Positions 33,400-44,786 of a stretch of DNA of 64,000 nucleotides are shown in pieces (position 1 is the stretch's first letter; each line of letters begins with the position of its first letter). Position numbers and translations under genes: made by a program. The DNA comes from Uloborus plumipes (taxonomy: Eukaryota; Arthropoda; Arachnida; Araneae; Uloboridae), in the NCBI GenBank assembly GCA_038373865.1, contig JAXGGA010002327.1, positions 1 to 64,000 of the forward strand. The letters run 5' to 3'. A model generated the notes under the pieces. That model ran no database searches, was not told the origin of the DNA, and saw only the letters and a program-made list of their open reading frames with translations.

Positions 33400-34840
33400 G
33401 TCTAAGATCCCACCGCAGTTTATCTACACTCATAGCGTACACTCATCACGTATATGTTAAATTAAAGCTGATTTTTTTCTGAACGTGATGCACTATGTCC
33501 GCCTATGCAAAAGTGCCCGAAACCCATAGGCAGCCTGGCCTAAACAGGTCACATGAATGTAGTATTTCTACACTCATAGCGTACACTCATGACTCATATA
33601 TCAAATTGAAGCTAATTTTTTTCTGAACGTGGTGCACTAAGGCTGCCTATGTAAAAGTAACCGCAACCTCTAGGCAGCCTGGCCTAAAGTTTAGGGTCCA
33701 AAATTTCAAATGGTTATAAAAGACGGAAAAATTGATCGATTCTTTCGCTTTTTTTACTAAAATCATTCTTAATGTGAGTACTTTTTCGAAAAAAAATTCA
33801 TGAACTTAAATTTCAAAAATTGCCGATAGGGGCGCTTTAGACTTTGCAGCTAAAAACAACTACTTTTTACCGTTTTTTTCGTATTTTCGTAATTGATTCA
33901 AAAAGTTCAAACTCTAACTTAAATTTTGAGCCCAAAATATCAACTAATTTCCGGTTTTTAGCAATATTCGGACCAAACGTCAAAAAATGTGTTTTTCTGC
34001 TTTTTAACTTGCCCTTTCATGTAAAAAAGATTATTAAAATCCTCTGGCGATACTAATAATGTGAAAATAAAATTAAATGCACACTTTCTGAGTTGTAAAA
34101 TACAAAATTTCTTTCTAAAAAATGTTGGAAAAAAAATTTATTTTTTCTTTTTTTTTAGTTACGAAAGGGTTCATCTGATTTTATTTTAACATTATCAGGT
34201 GATTTTAATAATTTTTTTACATGAAAGGACTAGTTGAAAAGCAGAAAAACACAATTTTTGACGTTTGGTCCGAGTATTGCTAAAAACCGAAAATTAGTTG
34301 ATATTTTGGGCTCAAAATTTAAGTTAGAGTTTTAACTCTTTGAATCAATTACGAAAATATGAAAACAAACGGTAAAAAGTAGTTGTTTTTAGCTCCAAAG
34401 TCTAAAGCGCCCCTATCGGCAATTTTTGAAATTTAAGTTCATCAATTTTTTTCGAAAAAGTACTCACATTAAGAATAATTTTAGTAAAAAATGCAAAAGA
34501 ATCGACCGATTTTTCCGTCTTTTATGACCATTTGAAATTTTGGACCCTGAACTTCAGGCCAGGCTGCCTAGAGGTTGCGGCCACTTTTACATAGGCAGCC
34601 TTAGTGCACCACGTTCAAAAAAAATTAGCTTCAATTTGATATATGAGTCATGAGTGTACGCTATGAGTGTAGAAATACTACATTCATGTGACCTGTTTAG
34701 GCCAGGCTGCCTATAGGTTTCGGGCACTTTTACATAGGCGGACATAGTGCATCACGTTCAGAAAAAAATCAGCTTTAATTTGAAATATAAGTCATGAGTG
34801 TACGCTATGAGTGTAGATAAACTGCGGTGGGATCTTAGAC
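33400..34840. mobile_element. Fold-back (long inverted repeat) element, copy A
   Basis: Both ends read GTCTAAGATCCCACCGCAGT in inverted orientation, flanked by TA (33398-33399 and 34841-34842). Arms of roughly 650-690 bp are inverted copies; the centre (about 34060-34160) is A/T-rich. Non-coding. A nearly identical copy, inverted relative to this one, lies at 51475-52918. The TA target and TIR layout fit a Tc1/mariner-type MITE family. Confidence 0.9.
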
Positions 34841-34877
34841 TATTCCTTTGTTGAAAAATATATCAGGCACATCAACT

Positions 34878-37800
34878 ATGAGTAATCCTACGCTTTCCAC
34901 CGTTTTATCCTGTATCCAAATCAATCTTGCTCATTCCCGTCCGGCTCTTCTCCAGCTTCAAGAACTCTACACTCTTTGTCCATTCGATCTCGTCCTTTGC
35001 CAAGAACCATACGTGACTAATGGTATAATTCCCTTCAAGATTCAGTGGAGTTCCTTTTGTTCGCTCAATAATAAAGCAGTTATTTTCATTACGAACAAGA
35101 ACATTTTCCCTACAGTTATTGTCGCGGAGCAAAATTTCATTGCTCTTTCTATAAGCACCGAAAAAGGTGATATTATCTTTATCTCTATGTACATCTCTCC
35201 ATCCGAGGACCCCAACCCTGCCATTTTACTTTTGGAGAACTTCCTCCGCACTTACTGTCATCATAAGGTTCTCATAGGTGGCGATTTCAACGGTAAAAAT
35301 ACAGTGTGGGGAAGTAATTTGACAGACTCCCGTGGCCGCTTACTCTATGAAGTTTTCACGAAATACTCTATGAATATCCTTAACACCGACAACAAAGTTC
35401 CTACCTTCCTTTCCTACGACGAGACCAGAAAAGGTTTTCCAGATCTTACTTGCTGCTCCTCTACTCTACTCCAAGATATTTCCAATTGGGACATTTTATC
35501 TGAGGACTCTCAAAGTGACCACCGTTACATCAGAACAAGATTCGACTTCAATCTTCCCACTAGCCCTTACAACCGATTCAAAACAGCCCATGGTCATTAC
35601 CAAAAATTCGGCTTCCTATTTCATCAGTGGTTAAATATTCACCCTTTCCACGCTATTCACGACAAAGCCTCCTTCAACAGCTACCTTTCCGCATTTATCT
35701 CACAAATTCAATCTTCAATGAGTAAATGTTTTAAGAACATCACTATTAAAACCAACAACCTGAAATTTCACTGGTGGAACAATGAGCTGAAGACTCAGAA
35801 ATCAAAGATTAAAGCCCTTCGAAGGCTGTACAACAGAGCTCATGATCCCGAAAAGCTGGAACTGTTTATCAAAATTAAAAAGGAAAACGCACTGTACAGA
35901 AAGAATATTGTCAACGCAAAACTAGAAGCATGGAAGACGTTTTGCGCTAACTGCACTGCTCCCTATAGTATGCCATTCAGAATTGCCTTCAAAGGTCTTC
36001 GTACCAGATTTAACCGTATTACCACTCATAACTTCCTGTCGTCCTTTGACAATATCGACAATATCGTCAAAAGTAATTTCTGCGTCAAAACGGATACTCC
36101 TAACCCTCTTGAATTTCCTTCCTCATCTAGCAACAACGAATACAACACTCAAGCGCCTAACATCCTCCCCATTCAACTTTCTAAAATTATCCACTCGTTT
36201 CCAACGAAGAAAGCTGAAGGACCTGATGGTATTGACTTCAACATCATTCGTTTCCTTTATTATAATTTTCCGGATCTCATCCTTAGTATTTTCAACTCGT
36301 GTCTCAAATTTAAACTATTCCCTCCCATTTTCAACAATTCTATGATTGTGTTTATTCCTAAAGATGGCAAAGATCTTTCTGATGCAACTAACTATAGGCC
36401 AATTTCTCTGATTAATTGCTTTGGGAAAATATTGGAAAAGATTATCGTACAGAATATTTATAGTGGTATCTTAAACAATCCAAGATTCTCCACGAAACAA
36501 TACGGATTTGTGAAAGGGAAATCCACTACAGATGCACTGCAGCGCATCAAGGACAAAATAACTGAACTCAGTGCCGACGGTAATTATGTTGCCTTTATCA
36601 CCTTTGATATCACTGGTGCATTTAACTCCATTGAATACCACACTCTGTTTGAAGAATTTCTAAAATATGACATTGATCCAACCTTTACTTCTCTTATTTT
36701 TTAATCTATTACTAATAGGAATTTTAAAGTATGGACACCAGGACACACTGCTTCTTATACCCTTCTGAAAGGATGTCCCCAAGGATCCTGTCTTAGCCCA
36801 TTATTATGGAACATTTTAACGAACATTCTCCTGAACTACCAGTTTCCTCACAATGTTTATGTCCAGGCATACGCAGATGACATTGCGTTCCTCATCTCTG
36901 GAAGCACCAGAAAATGTCTCGAAGACACTGCGAAATTTTCCTTCAACCTTTTCAATATTTGGATTTCTAAACTTAATCTCTCAATAGCACACTCCAAGAC
37001 CTCAGCCCTTCTTTTCGGCAAACAAACCAACTCTTACCACATTAAATATAACCATTCCATCAGACTTAAAAGGGCTCCCACAATCAAGATTGGCGAACAC
37101 TCTATTCCATTCAAAGACTCTCTCAAATACCTGGGCGTTGTTTTTGATTATAATCTAAACTTCATCCAGCATCTCTATCACCTGCGGACTAAGTTCCATT
37201 CCGCACTGCAAAAGTTCTGTCGAATTTCGAATCTTCAAGGATACCTTTCTTCAAGCATCTTAAAATTTTTATACCAAAATGTCATCTTAAAGATAATTGA
37301 CTATGCAAGTGGTATCTGGTTTGACAACATTCCTAAATCTTCCTACAAGCTACTATCTTCAATGCAAAGGCCCTTTCTCCTTAAAATTTCTAAGTGCTTC
37401 CGAACTGTCTCAACAGACGTGCTTAATATTCTTACCGGTATACCTCCTCTCCATATCCAATTGAAGTACTCTGCTATCGCTTACAAAACTAAAAAACTCC
37501 GCATTAACTAAGGGATCAACGACCACATCCTTCAAGCCGAAGATTACGAATTTACTTCTAGGTACCAACATAGCTATAACACCAATTTTCACCTATTCAT
37601 CCTGCCTCTCACTATCACTGAATCAAATGATGATCGTACTATCAATATTTATACAGACGGCTCTAAAACCGATGCCGGTACAGCGTGTGCTTTCGTCGCC
37701 TTAAAGGAAACGGACGTTTTATTTTCTAACTCCAAGACTCTTCGCCCCAACAATTCAGTTTTTCAGGCCGAAATCCAAGCAATCCATCTTGCTACTGATT

Positions 37801-38480
37801 GGATCCAAGTTATATACGTTGAAAATAATTTTGCTAACCATAAATTCCACATCAGGTCTGATAGCTTATCTGCGATCAAAGCCCTCCTCAACCATGAACC
37901 CAATTCCCCTTCAATTTTCCAACTGCAATCTAAGCTTATTAATCTCCGCCACATAGTCACCATTTCATGGATAAAGGGCCACTCCAATAATACTGGAAAT
38001 GATTTTGCAGATCAACTTGCCAAGGAAGCAACAAAATCTACCGTCAATCTCATAACTTCGTTCCCAATTGACCAACTCAGAAAAGACTTAAATGCTTTTC
38101 TACTCCAAGACTGGCAGTCTTACTGGGACCTTTCAACCAAAGGTCGCTGGACCCATGACATTTTCAAGACGGTATCCTTGTCCAGACTCCATAGCTCTTC
38201 CATAAGCCAATTAATCACCAACCATGGACTCACTCATTCCTACTTCTACAAACGAACTCTCCTCAGCTCTCCCAACTGCATTTGTGGTGAATTTGGGGAT
38301 TTTGAACACTTCTTCTTCCACTGCAGGTTCACGTCGGCGTTTCATCTAGTGCTTTCTACCAATCTAAGAGCACAATGGAAAAGTTTTCTTTTAGTCGACA
38401 AGAAGGCCTACAATAACGCCTTATCCCTAATTGAATTTCTTTTCAAAAACAAGCAGCTTTTTTTTCCAGATTTACCATAG
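34878..38480 (+). pseudogene. LINE ORF2: endonuclease, reverse transcriptase, RNase H
   Basis: One frame (with stops TAA at 36702-36704 and 37509-37511) starting at MSNPTLSTV. The AP-type endonuclease shows QEPY, GGDFNGKNTVWGS and SDHR. The reverse transcriptase shows YRPISLINCFGKILEKI, FDITGAFNSI (motif A), GCPQGSCLSPLLWN (motif B) and AYADDIAFL (catalytic YADD). RNase H follows with YTDGSKTDAG, AEIQAI, SDSLSAI and WIKGHSNNTGNDFAD. A Cys/His C-terminus (CICGEFGDFEHFFFHC) closes the protein. It nicks target DNA and copies LINE RNA in the family; here the first stop falls within the RT between motifs A and B. Confidence 0.95.
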
Positions 38481-38708
38481 GGCTTGGACTTCCTTACCAC
38501 CTTGTTCCCATCGTTTGTTCCCTTGTTTGTTTTCATTTTTATTCTATGTTAATTTATATATCCAAGACTATTCAATATTATGTAACCTACTCCATGTGAT
38601 TCTTTATGTTTTTTTTTCTTTTAATTTTAAATAAACACGTACGTCATACAGGGCAAACCAAACCGAGAAGATCTTGCAATCATTCGGGCCCTGAATGATG
38701 GCGCTTAA
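38481..38708 (+). other. LINE 3' UTR and junction filler
   Basis: T-rich 3' UTR to about 38636 (ending TTTAAATAAACA). The last 72 bp before the 13-bp duplication match neither an expected LINE tail nor the Gypsy integrase frame, so may be true LINE tail or filler DNA gained at integration. Confidence 0.5.
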
Positions 38709-38721
38709 CCCAATCCTGTTG

Positions 38722-39447
38722 ATTTTTGGAGACCATAAGCGAGAGATTATTAAGAATTGTCCTGTTAAATCTCTCCACCATGCCGTCCGATTGTGGGTGT
38801 AGTGGTGTCGTTCGAGTTTTCTCAATTTTGAGGATTTTACATAGGTCCTTAAACACAGCAGAGATGAAGTTTCTCTCCTGATCGGAATGGATCTGCAAAG
38901 GTGTCCCATGTCTCGAGATCCAATGCTGGACTAGAGTCTCTGCTACAGTGGAAGCTTCTTGATCCGGAATGGAATATGCTTCGGGCCATTTGGTGAAATA
39001 GTCAATGGAAACGAGGATGTATTTGTTCCCATCAGTAGTTTTCAGTAGAGGACCAAGAATGTCGATCCCGATTCGTTCGAAAGGAGCTCCTACGTTGTAA
39101 AGATGTAGCTTCCCGCGGCTTCTTCTCTTCGGTCCTTTACGGGCAGCACAGGCGTCAAAAGAATGACACCACTTCTCCACGTCATCCTTCGCCTTGCTCC
39201 AGAAGAAGCGCTCTCGAACCTTGTGGAGGGTTTTCAAGATCCCAAAGTGTCCTCCAGTCGGACTACTGTGCAATTCCTTTAGAACGTCTGGAATTCTTGA
39301 TCTGGGAAGGAGTAACTGCCATTTGAATGCTTTACCATCGTCAGATTCCCCTTTCCGGTACAAGACGCCATTTCGCAACTGGAGAGATTTCCATAGAGCC
39401 CAGTATCTTTTCGTTGCAGGACTGTAGATAGAAACGTCTTGCCAACT
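38722..39447 (-). pseudogene. Gypsy integrase, zinc-binding and catalytic core
   Basis: In-frame minus-strand sequence with an H-H-C-C zinc module (HSSPTGGHFG ... WCHSFDACAARK), the catalytic Asp in GIDILGPLL, the second Asp in HSDQERNF and the Glu in MVERFNRTI, the DDE triad of retroviral-type integrases. The segment upstream of GVLYRKG continues open to a stop (TGA, 39451-39453) that separates it from RNase H. The end is cut by the LINE after NQQDW; the C-terminal part lies at 31323-31798. Confidence 0.9.
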
Positions 39448-39450
39448 AGG

Positions 39451-40205
39451 TCACTGACTGTCTTTTTCCATTAACTCTATGATAGACTTTAGGTCTGGGT
39501 CTTCAAGATGATCTTTTCTTACTTGGTCGTCACTCCATGGATCAGGATCTGAAGATGATGAAGTAGCAGTAACTTGACAGGCAGTAGGGATTGTCGTCCC
39601 GTACTGTTTCTCTATTCGGGAGCAATAATGGCAGTTTTCGGAACAAGGTCTTCTTGATAATGCGTCAGCATTACCGTGTGACAAACCTTTTCGGTGCTTA
39701 ATCTCGATGTCATATTCCTGGAGCCGCTGTATCCACCTGGCTACCTGGCCCTCTGGATTCTTGAAATTCAAAAGCCAAGTTAAAGAGGCAGGATCGGTCC
39801 GGAGCAGGAATTTGCGGCCGTAGAGGTAATGATGGAAATGTTCTACAGCTTTAACTATGGCGAGCAATTCCTTTCTCGTGACACAATAATTTCGCTCCGA
39901 CTTGGATAAGCATTTGCTCCAGTAGGCGATGACATGTTCGTTACCGTCTATTTCTTGAGATAAAACAGCTCCAACGCTCTCGTGGCTCGCATCAGTGTCA
40001 AGTATGAAGGATTTTTCAGGCTGAGGATAAGAGAGAATAGGCGTTGATGTTAAAGCCTCCTTCAGTTGTAGAAATGCATCCTTGCATTCTTTGGACCATT
40101 CAAATTTTTGTTTGCTCTCCGTCAGCTTATGCAAAGGTCGTGCAATGTTGGAAAAACCCTTCACAAACTTCCTGTAATACGTGCAGAGCCCCAGGAAGCT
40201 TCGCA
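39451..40205 (-). pseudogene. Gypsy RNase H domain and connection
   Basis: Minus-strand frame beginning after a stop within the RT thumb (near 40206) and reading KGFSNIARPLHKLTESKQKF, then ILDTDASHESVGAVLSQE (catalytic Asp), CVTRKELLAIVKAVEHF (catalytic Glu) and LLRTDPASLTWLL (third acidic residue; family normally TDH). It removes RNA from the RNA-DNA hybrid in the family. The C-terminus runs to a TGA at 39451-39453 ahead of integrase in the same frame. Confidence 0.9.
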
Positions 40206-40206
40206 G

Positions 40207-40840
40207 CTAATGGACATTTTCGGGGCGGCTCCAATTCTTGAATGCGGAAACCTTATCTGGATCTGTTCGTACATCCTCAGAAGAGATAATGTGACCAAGG
40301 TAGTTCACCTCACGGTGGAACAAATTACATTTGTACGGGCTTAACTTCAGGTTGGCTTCCTTATGCTTTTGCAGCACCTTCCTAAGATTAGCCAAATGTT
40401 CCTCAAAACTGCGTCCTATGATGATGATGTCGTCCAAGTAGACAAGACAGGATTCATAAGAGAGTCCTCGTAACACTGATTCCATAAGACGCTCGAATGT
40501 GGCTGGTGCATTGCAGAGGCCGAAGGGCATAACTTTAAACTGCCACAAGCCTTGTCCGGTTGTAAACGCCGTCTTCTCTCGGTCGTCGTTGTGTATCTCC
40601 ACCTGCCAGTAGCCGCTCTTTAAATCCAGGGTCGAAAACCACTTGTGTCCGGAAAGGGTGTCCAGAGTGTCATCGATCCGTGGAAGAGGGTAACTACTTC
40701 TTGGTGATGTCATTCAGGCGTCGGTAATCAACACAAAATCTGATGGAGCCGTCTTTCTTTCGGACCAAGACGATAGGGGATGCCCAAGGACTGGATGAGG
40801 GTTCGATGACGTTATTCTCCTGCATCTCTTTTACGAGGAT
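40207..40840 (-). pseudogene. Gypsy reverse transcriptase, frameshifted
   Basis: The main frame (40207-40713) shows WFSTLDLKSGYWQVEI (motif A), KVMPFGLCNAPATFERLM (motif B) and CLVYLDDIIIIG (catalytic YLDD). The preceding fingers segment lies in another frame (about 40710-40840, containing [17 protein letters not shown] and [11 protein letters not shown]) because of a small deletion near 40705. A premature TAG near 40206 follows PENVH. The protein cannot be made as one piece. Confidence 0.9.
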
Positions 40841-40841
40841 C

Positions 40842-41327
40842 TCAACCTCTTCCTTCTTGGCGAACGGTAGTCGTCAGCTTGATAGGGGGATGATCTCCAG
40901 TGTCGATCCTATGCTGCGTTAAACTCGTGCGACCAACATCTTCGGATGTAGATGAGAACACCTGCTTGAAGTTGTCCACCAATTTCTCCGCAGCGTATCT
41001 TTGATCCTTCGATAATGGTACACTCCCAATTAATTTCGAAGTCAAGGACTCAGAAGACACAGTCTCGGAGGAATCAATTCTTCTGATGATGCAGTTTACG
41101 GGAGTACAAGTTGCCAACACTTCTCCTTTTTTAATATTCCTCGGTCTTTCACTTACATTGGCGACTCTCACAGGAACTGCATTCCTTGAAAGGTCCACAA
41201 GCGTAGAGGCCACCAGTACTCCTTTTGGGCTATTATTCTGGTTAGGATATTCAATGAGGCCGAATTTAAAGCTGTTGTTTTCCTTGAGGGAGCCAGGTAT
41301 TAGTACTTCTGATCTAGAGGGAATCAA
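40842..41327 (-). pseudogene. Gypsy pol linker between protease and RT
   Basis: A minus-strand frame of 161 codons containing VLVASTLVDLSRNAVPVRVA and FKQVFSSTSEDVGRT, which resemble the region between protease and reverse transcriptase in Gypsy pol proteins. It ends through a frameshift after IKLTT just before the RT fingers. No catalytic motif. Confidence 0.75.
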
Positions 41328-41396
41328 TAAATCTGTTTGGGTTATTATTTGATGAGCGGATTTTAAGTTATTTTCAGCATTGAAAATTGCTATGTC

Positions 41397-41987
41397 TCAG
41401 CTCATCGAGTGAAGCTCATTATTTTTAAAGTGGATAGAAAAATCAAATTTTCTCAAAAAGTCCAGTCCGAGAATAAAAGGATCTGTAATGTCAGCGACGA
41501 ATGCCGTGTGATGGTAAGTGGCACTCCCGGACATTATTTCTAAGTTCACTTTTCCTTCAATCTCGATTTTGTCACCTGTCACAGTTTGGAGAGTAACGCA
41601 GGGTGGCGTCCATAAGATCTTGAGTCCAAATTGATGATCCACATCAGTCCTAATGATGGTAACGTTGGCTCCTGTGTCCACAATCATTTCGCAGTCATTT
41701 TGCTGTGCAGCCTCGAACTTCATTGCGTAGGCCAGACCGGATTTAAGATCTTTGATGTCCGCCATCCGGAGAGCCGTCTGAACTTCTGGACTTCGCACTC
41801 CGTCTATGAAGTAGTTCAGGGCCAGGCTATCGCGAACATCCGAAGGACAGTTCGAGAAGGCGAGATGGGAAAGCCTCTCAACGTCTGCTGCAAAAACTTG
41901 CAAAGTCTCTCCAGCCTTCTGGAATCGGGATTTCAGCTGGAGTTGGCTGAATTCTGTTTTGCATGCTTCGCCAAAGCGAAGCTCCAA
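41397..41987 (-). pseudogene. Gypsy gag C-terminus fused to aspartic protease
   Basis: The first ~95 residues are gag capsid-like (FGEACKTEFSQLQLK, ETLQVFAADVERL). They pass directly into a retropepsin with CEMIVDTGANVTII (catalytic DTGA) and ILGLDFLRKFD. Gypsy gag normally ends with CCHC zinc knuckles before protease; none is present, so an internal deletion appears to have fused gag to protease at about 41700. A TGA at 41397-41399 closes the frame. Confidence 0.85.
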
Positions 41988-42623
41988 GGCCGATGATAAT
42001 GCTTTGAAGTCACGATGTCCTCTGGGAAGGTCTGTAGTATGTCAGCTACATCCTCTCTCAGCGAGGCTGCAAGGTGACAGGCTTTCGTGGAAGAGTCCCA
42101 GGAGTTAGCTTCTGCTACGATGAGGAACTGCTTCTTGTAAATATTCCACGAGGTCTTCCCGTCAAACGTGGCCGGTTTGATGGATGGACGAGAAGTTCCA
42201 CCTGCAGCTACACAGTCACTTGAGTTGTTGCAGGATGCTGATAATTTCGATTCAAGTTCTTTAATTTTCTTTTCCACGTGGTTCTCTACTGTGGTGATTC
42301 GATCTTCCAGAGCCTCCACTTTATTTTCCATATAGGTAAATTTAGTTTCCTTCAAACTTTTCATTGACGTTAGATCGCTCTTAATTCCTTCTTGACTTGA
42401 AGTTATGCTAGCTGTTAAATCACTCTTTAATTGTTCTTGATTAGTAGCCAGATCATTTTTTAATTGTTCTTGATTAGTAGCCAGCTCATTCTTTAATTGT
42501 TTTTTGATTATTAGCCAGATCATTTTTTAATTGTTCTTGATTCGCAGTCATGTCACTTATAACAGCGTTGATCGCGTCAAGGAGTTGTTTTAGTTGTTCC
42601 TCCATTGCTCGAGTAATCACCAT
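41988..42623 (-). pseudogene. Gypsy gag N-terminal part, frameshifted
   Basis: Starting MVITRAMEEQLKQLLDAI (42623) the protein has tandem NQEQLKNDLAT-like repeats, then a coiled-coil (about 42250-42330, ENKVEALEDRITTVENHVEK) and a capsid-like segment (KPATFDGKTSWNIYKKQF). A shift near 42510 at a T run and another near 42020 split it into three frames. The repeated heptad-like units differ between frames and may vary in number. Confidence 0.85.
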
Positions 42624-42700
42624 AAAATTCCGAAGTCAAAAAAAGTCCTCAGGAAGAAAAGTCCAAGTTCACAGATAATTCCAAGAAAGTCCTTGAAGAT

Positions 42701-42718
42701 GCCCCACGTTGGGCGCCA
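42701..42718 (-). other. Primer-binding site
   Basis: On the minus strand TGGCGCCCAACGTGGGGC lies 4 nt after the 5' LTR. It begins TGG, complementary to a tRNA CCA end, as expected for initiating reverse transcription. The tRNA identity was not determined. Confidence 0.75.
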
Positions 42719-42722
42719 AAAT

Positions 42723-43328
42723 TGTAACGAGTCCGTAGCACCTTCAATTTTCTTTAAATGAGCATTCCAATCTTGAAGAAGTAACTATAAATTTATTTAC
42801 AAGTATGTACACGTATTTAAAATAGGAGCAGGAAACAATTGCTAAACATCCAACAATTAGGTAGCAAACAGTACACTGTACTCTCAACAGTAACTCAGCA
42901 CCACGTATCTAACGTGAACAGTAATTAAGAAATTACAAAAGCAAAACAAACATTCGCCCAAGCGAATAGCGAATAAAACGAGTCACCAGAAATCAAATCT
43001 GAAAACAACTAACTGTGTTCTAGGCCAGCTATTTATACTCGAGAACGAAGTTTCGACAATATTCTAGCAAAATCCCGTTCATTCATAACTTCCATAATCC
43101 ATTCAAGAAATTTCTATAAAAAGAAAAAAAAACACACTCAGCGCGAAAATGTCTTCATGCTTATCAAATGTAGGGCAAGTGTAAAAACTACAAAACGTTA
43201 CAGGCCGGTATACAAGTGATAAAGGTGATATCTTCAGATACTTTTGCAACATGTCGCCAGATAAAAATAAAACTAGTGAAAATGATGCAAGGCAGGAAAA
43301 ACAACAACTATTTACAAGATTTGTAACA
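42723..43328 (-). repeat. Gypsy 5' LTR
   Basis: 606 bp, ends TGTAACG... and ...GTAACA in plus orientation; pairs with 30483-31090. TATAAATA at 43030-43037 on the minus strand marks the probable promoter. Confidence 0.95.
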
Positions 43329-43544
43329 GTATCAACTGTACTCCGATTTAAAAATAAAAATAAATTGCACTGAAATATATTCCAATTCTATTAAGAATGT
43401 CTCCCACTCAGTATATTTGTTAAATTTAGATTTGGTAAAGAATGCTGGATTGGCGAACTTTGACTATACACCAAATACATTTTTCTAAATACCACGTTCA
43501 ATAACATTAGTCAACGGCATGATTAAAGTGGTTTTTTTAAACGC

Positions 43545-43608
43545 AATTCAGTGTTGAATGTTTACAATGCATATAAAAAGATGCGTTGTGAACATTCAAC
43601 ACTGAATT
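43545..43608. ncRNA. miRNA-precursor-like hairpin
   Basis: Arms 43545-43572 and 43581-43608 pair over 28 bp with two G-U wobbles and no bulge, around an 8-nt loop (ATAAAAAG). The 64-nt size is suitable for a pre-miRNA, but perfect pairing and the short loop also suit a tiny inverted-repeat element. No homologue recognised. Confidence 0.4.
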
Positions 43609-44497
43609 TGATTACTTACTTAAATTATACGAATCATGTTATAGATTAAATGTAACGGTGAATTTTTGTTTAGCTCATTTTTGCGTAGCACCCTGCAATA
43701 AATACATAGAATTGTTTTTATCTACCTCAGTAAAGGTAATCTCAAGCAAAATGATCCTTGACTTGTAAATCAGCCATCTTCTATTGGGAAATGATTTTCA
43801 AATTCTTTTTTAGAAACAATACGTCGGAAAAGATATTTTGTGGAAAAATACAAATAATCAAACAAAGCAAAGAAATAAAATTTTAAACAACTTATATATA
43901 AGTCTGAAGACCGTCTGCCTTTTGAAATTTGCTCCAATCTAATCCTCATTCTTGTATTCGTTTCATAAATTCAAGCCTTTAAGATTTTAATTTGGACAAT
44001 TCACTATTGCAGGATATTCGAAGTTCCAATCCAATAAACTTTTCTAAAAGCAAATAATACACGATAACTCCACACAAAAAGCAAACATGCACGTCTGAAC
44101 TGCAGCTTGTTCTACAGGAAACCATTCAAAGATATTTCTGAAGATAACTTTAAAGGAGGGGGGGGGTGGTATTTCTTAGAGGCATCTAATTTTCCTTCTA
44201 AAGTACTCCTTAAGGCTTCTTAATTTCCCCCGAGATGATCTGGAAATAGATTGGGACTGTTATTTCGTATTCTTGAGAACTGATTATTTCATTTATCAGA
44301 CAGAGCGAATGTATAAATGAATATAATAAGCTCGCTCTCTCGAAGTCGGTTGTGAAAATCGCTATTGAAATGACTATGAGGTAACATATAAGAAACCGAA
44401 ATGTTATAGGTTCTCTTTGATAGGCTACATTGAGTGCCATTCTGAAGACATAGAATCTGTTACAGTGTCAACGACAGCATTACTAGGCAGGAGCAGG
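43609..44497. other. AT-rich stretch
   Basis: Bases about 43660-43750 are a diverged duplicate of 45310-45400 (ACATAGAATTGTTTTTATCTA against ACATGGAATTATTTTTATCTA). Otherwise nothing recognised. Confidence 0.45.
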
Positions 44498-44505
44498 CCT
44501 CACGG

Positions 44506-44712
44506 CAGGGGTGCCCACAGGGGGGGGGGGGGATTATGGCGCAAGTTGCGGCATCAAAATTAGGGGGGGGGGATTTTTGTAAACTAATTTATTTATTTAT
44601 TTTAATTATTTTTAATCAATGTTTTTTATTTAAATTTATTTACGGATTTTTTAATAAAAATAATTCATTAAAAAAATTTTTAATTTAAATTATTTCTTTT
44701 ATTTCTTTATTA

Positions 44713-44786
<74 letters not shown>

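Larger units (their letters stand above)
31812..38708 (+). mobile_element. I-group LINE inserted in the Gypsy integrase
   Basis: Flanked by a 13-bp duplication CCCAATCCTGTTG (31799-31811 and 38709-38721), typical of target-primed reverse transcription. It encodes an ORF1 with Cys/His knuckles and an ORF2 with endonuclease, reverse transcriptase and RNase H, the combination found in I-superfamily elements. It is on the plus strand, opposite to the Gypsy host. Two stops in ORF2 and a fold-back insertion at the ORF1/ORF2 junction make it defective. There is no poly-A tail: AAATAAACA at about 38628-38636 is followed by 72 bp of uncertain origin before the duplication. Confidence 0.9.
30483..43328 (-). 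mobile_element. Ty3/Gypsy LTR retrotransposon with nested LINE
   Basis: Two 606-608-bp LTRs (TG...CA) flank gag, protease, RT, RNase H and integrase remnants on the minus strand, with a 4-bp TSD GTAT (30479-30482 and 43329-43332). The domain order with integrase last is Ty3/Gypsy. About 15 differences between the LTRs by eye (roughly 2.5%) indicate fairly recent insertion. A 6.9-kb LINE (31812-38708) splits the integrase gene. Reading frames carry frameshifts and stops, so the copy is defective. Without the LINE the element is about 5.9 kb. Confidence 0.95.

Noticed and set aside
44720..44777. TA tract as a structured RNA or origin
   Set aside because: A plain dinucleotide microsatellite inside a MITE explains it.
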